Shown piece by piece: positions 6,459-8,974 of a stretch of 8,974 nt of DNA. The position numbers and the translations under genes were made by a program. Under the pieces are notes generated by a model. The model made no database searches. It was not told the DNA's origin and worked only from the letters and a program-made list of their open reading frames with translations. The stretch's first letter is position 1. Each line of letters begins with the position of its first letter. Source of the stretch: an uncultured Ruminococcus sp. (GTDB taxonomy: Bacteria; Bacillota; Clostridia; Oscillospirales; Ruminococcaceae); the NCBI GenBank assembly GCA_947589205.1, contig CANQCJ010000080.1, forward strand, positions 1-8,974. The letters run 5' to 3'.

Positions 6459-8974
6459 TTATTCCTCCGCGTTCGCTCCGGGAGCGCCGCAGCATTTTTT
6501 GTATTTCTTTCCGCTTCCGCAGGGACAGGGATCGTTTGGTCCGATTTTCTTGGTCTTTCTTGTTGTAAAGCCGCGGTTTGAGGAACCCGCTTTAAACACC
6601 TGTTCTCTCTTCGGCGGAGCCTGTGTTCTCACCTGAATGGTAAAGAGCGTTCTTACGGTGTCCTCGCGTATGGAATCTACCATAGCGTCAAACATCTCAA
6701 AGCCCTCCATACGGTATTCGACGACAGGGTTCTTCTGACCGAACGAACGAAGTCCTATTCCGCGCTTCAGCTGCTCCATGTCGTCGATATGCGCCATCCA
6801 CTTCTGGTCTACGACCTTGAGCAGAACGACGCGCTCTATCTCTCTGATAAGCTCCGTGCCGAGATCCTCTTCGCGCTTTGCATAGATCTTTGAAGCGCGC
6901 TCCTTGAGGCGGTCTACTATATCGTTTTTGGAAATAGTCTCCAGCTCGTCCGCGCTGTAATCGAAGTCGCCCTCGGCGGTGATTATTCCCATAAGATGCT
7001 CTTTAAGTCCCTGCAAATTCCAGTCGTCATGTATCTCGTCATCGAGCAGATACATATTTACGCTGTCCTCGATATACTGATTTATCATATTTACGATGCT
7101 GTCGTGTATATCCTCGCCGTTGAGCACCTGCTGACGCTGACCGTAGATGATTTCTCTCTGGGTGTTCATAACGTCGTCGTAGTTAAGAACGTTCTTTCTT
7201 ATATTGAAGTTTCTGCCCTCGAGCTTTTTCTGAGAGGTCTCGATTATCTTGGTGAGCATTCCCGATTCTATCGGCATATTCTCATCGACCTTGAGCGAAT
7301 CCATCATTCCGGTGACCTTGTCTCCGCCGAAAAGTCTCATAAGATCGTCCTCGAGCGAGAGGAAAAATCTGCTTTCGCCGGGGTCTCCCTGACGTCCCGC
7401 ACGTCCGCGGAGCTGATTGTCTATACGTCTCGCCTCGTGGCGTTCCGTACCGATTATGAAAAGTCCGCCCGCTTCGCAAACGTCCTTGGCCTTTTCCTTT
7501 ACCTCGGCATCGTATTTTTTCTTGAATTCCCTGTACTTTTCTCTCGCTTCAAGAATAGTCTCGTCCTCGGTCTCGGAAAAACCGGTAGCTTCGGTTATTA
7601 TCTCTTCGGGATATTCAAGCTTTCTCAGATCCTCGGTAGCGAGAAACTCCGCGTTTCCTCCGAGCAGGATATCCGTACCGCGTCCCGCCATGTTGGTAGC
7701 TATAGTTACCGCGCCGTACTTGCCCGCCTGAGCTACTATCTTAGCTTCCTTTTCATGGTATTTAGCGTTGAGCACCTGATGCTTTACGCCCTTGTTTTTG
7801 AGCAGTCTCGAAAGATACTCCGACTTTTCGACCGACACCGTGCCGACAAGCACCGGCTGACCTTTTTCGTGGCATTCGATTATCTGATCTATAACGGCGT
7901 TATACTTGCCCTTTTCGGTCTTGAAGATAACGTCCGCGTGATCCTGTCTGATAACGGGTCTGTTGGTGGGTATCTCGATAACGTCCAGCTTGTATATCTC
8001 TCTGAACTCGTCCTCTTCGGTAAGAGCCGTACCGGTCATGCCGGAGAGCTTTGAATAAAGTCTGAAATAATTCTGGAAGGTTATGGTCGCTATCGTCTTG
8101 GATTCGTTAGCTACCTTAACGCCCTCCTTAGCCTCTATCGCCTGGTGCAGACCGTCGTTGAAGCGTCTGCCTATCATGATACGTCCGGTAAATTCGTCGA
8201 CTATAAGCACCTCGCCGTCTTTTACAACATAGTCGATATCGCGGCGCATCGTACCGTTAGCCTTTATCGCCTGATTTATATGGTGCAGCAGCGTAAGGTT
8301 GTCCGCGTCCATAAGATTTATAACATTGAACGCCTTTTCAGCCTTTTTGACTCCGCGCTTGGTAAGCGTAGCGGTGCGCGCCTTTTCGTCTATGATGTAA
8401 TCGCCGTCGAGCAGGTCGTTGTCCGCCTTATCGTCCATTTCGACTACCGTTATCGGCTTTAAGGTCTTGGCAAAGCGGTCGGCAAGCTGGTAAAGCTCGG
8501 TCGATTCCTCCGCCTGACTGGAAATGATAAGCGGCGTTCTCGCTTCGTCTATAAGAATAGAGTCCACCTCATCGACGATAGCAAACGAATGCTCGCGCTG
8601 TACCTTATCCTTTTTATAAATTACCATATTGTCGCGCAGATAGTCAAATCCGAATTCGTTGTTTGTGCCGTAGGTTATATCCGCGTTGTAAGCCGCGCGC
8701 TTTTCGTCCTTGTCCATTCCCTGCAATACGCAGCCGATGGAAAGTCCCAGAAATCTGAACACCTTGCCCATTTCCTCCGACTGGAATTTCGCAAGATAGT
8801 CGTTTACGGTAACAACGTGAACGCCCTTGCCCGAAAGCGCGTTAGCGTAAGCGGCAAGGCAGGCGACGAGCGTTTTGCCCTCACCTGTTTTCATTTCGGC
8901 TATTCTGCCCTGATGAAGCACGATAGCTCCGATTATCTGCACCGGGAACGGCTTTTTCTCCAGCACTCTCCACG
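6459..8974 (-). CDS. secA: Preprotein translocase ATPase SecA, N-terminally truncated by the window edge
   Basis: SecA is the peripheral motor ATPase that pushes unfolded proteins through the SecYEG channel. The frame is open to the right edge; counting from the codon at 8966, 835 residues are seen and about 75 are missing. Walker A MKTGEGKT is at 25-32, followed by the Walker B VDEVD (131-135), NMAGRGTDILLGG (425-437), ERHEARRIDNQLRGRAGRQGDPGESRFF in NBD2 (508-535), the helical scaffold and wing domains, and IGLRSFGQKNP (737-746). The tail ends in a zinc-binding SEC-C motif with C814, C816, C825 and C826. A charged stretch of about 55 residues (441-497) between NMAGRGTD and the GTERHE motif is longer than in short SecA proteins such as that of B. 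subtilis. All ATPase motifs are intact, so this is the housekeeping copy. It lies first in the minus-strand series seen here. The next gene is a DUF1015 gene; the prfB neighbour common elsewhere is absent. Confidence 0.98.
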   Translation of the reverse strand, partial: WRVLEKKPFPVQIIGAIVLHQGRIAEMKTGEGKTLVACLAAYANALSGKGVHVVTVNDYLAKFQSEEMGKVFRFLGLSIGCVLQGMDKDEKRAAYNADITYGTNNEFGFDYLRDNMVIYKKDKVQREHSFAIVDEVDSILIDEARTPLIISSQAEESTELYQLADRFAKTLKPITVVEMDDKADNDLLDGDYIIDEKARTATLTKRGVKKAEKAFNVINLMDADNLTLLHHINQAIKANGTMRRDIDYVVKDGEVLIVDEFTGRIMIGRRFNDGLHQAIEAKEGVKVANESKTIATITFQNYFRLYSKLSGMTGTALTEEDEFREIYKLDVIEIPTNRPVIRQDHADVIFKTEKGKYNAVIDQIIECHEKGQPVLVGTVSVEKSEYLSRLLKNKGVKHQVLNAKYHEKEAKIVAQAGKYGAVTIATNMAGRGTDILLGGNAEFLATEDLRKLEYPEEIITEATGFSETEDETILEAREKYREFKKKYDAEVKEKAKDVCEAGGLFIIGTERHEARRIDNQLRGRAGRQGDPGESRFFLSLEDDLMRLFGGDKVTGMMDSLKVDENMPIESGMLTKIIETSQKKLEGRNFNIRKNVLNYDDVMNTQREIIYGQRQQVLNGEDIHDSIVNMINQYIEDSVNMYLLDDEIHDDWNLQGLKEHLMGIITAEGDFDYSADELETISKNDIVDRLKERASKIYAKREEDLGTELIREIERVVLLKVVDQKWMAHIDDMEQLKRGIGLRSFGQKNPVVEYRMEGFEMFDAMVDSIREDTVRTLFTIQVRTQAPPKREQVFKAGSSNRGFTTRKTKKIGPNDPCPCGSGKKYKKCCGAPGANAEE

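Noticed and set aside
5936..6568. Plus-strand open frame spanning the DUF1015 start, the gap and the secA end
   Set aside because: It crosses two strongly supported minus-strand genes and a hairpin, and its translation is Phe/Arg-rich with no domain.
6996..8054. Long plus-strand open frame (352 codons) opposite secA
   Set aside because: It lies wholly antisense to conserved secA codons and its translation shows no recognisable domain; it results from codon bias on the coding strand.

Overview
The window looks like a chromosomal piece of a gut or rumen Firmicute close to Ruminococcus (Oscillospiraceae). The evidence is the near-motif-for-motif agreement of one protein with Ruminococcus albus cellobiose 2-epimerase, a GH5 subfamily-4-like endoglucanase lipoprotein, clostridial-style SecA, strong AGGAG-type ribosome binding sites and a base composition near 50% GC. 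This assignment rests on recalled family features, not on a search.

Layout. Positions 1-816 (+) hold the C-terminal two thirds of a class V aminotransferase-fold, cysteine desulfurase-like enzyme whose start lies off the left edge. It converges on a run of six minus-strand genes. A hairpin with a U7 tract (816-853) sits between the two convergent genes and ends the minus-strand transcript. Read in the direction of transcription, the minus-strand series is: secA (6459-8974, N-terminus off the right edge), a 67-bp gap with a GC-rich hairpin, a DUF1015 protein (5111-6391), cellobiose 2-epimerase (3931-5109), a PHP-domain phosphoesterase (3258-3938), an exported NlpC/P60 cysteine peptidase (2064-3254) and a lipoprotein GH5 endoglucanase (863-2044). 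No stretch over 300 bases lacks a gene.

How the genes fit together. The five genes after secA are separated by 1, -8, 3 and 19 bases, so they almost certainly form one translationally coupled operon. The last two products are exported: an endoglucanase anchored to the membrane surface that would cut beta-1,4-glucan, and a wall peptidase. The epimerase would act in the cytoplasm on imported cellobiose or related disaccharides. The roles of the DUF1015 and PHP proteins are not known. No promoter is evident in the 67 bp between secA and the DUF1015 gene, so the operon may depend on read-through from secA or on a promoter inside secA.

No mobile element, CRISPR array, tRNA or rRNA is visible. The genes belong to recognised families. 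The unusual part is the combination: a cellobiose epimerase and a surface endoglucanase in one operon with a wall peptidase, a PHP protein and a DUF1015 protein, placed directly behind secA.
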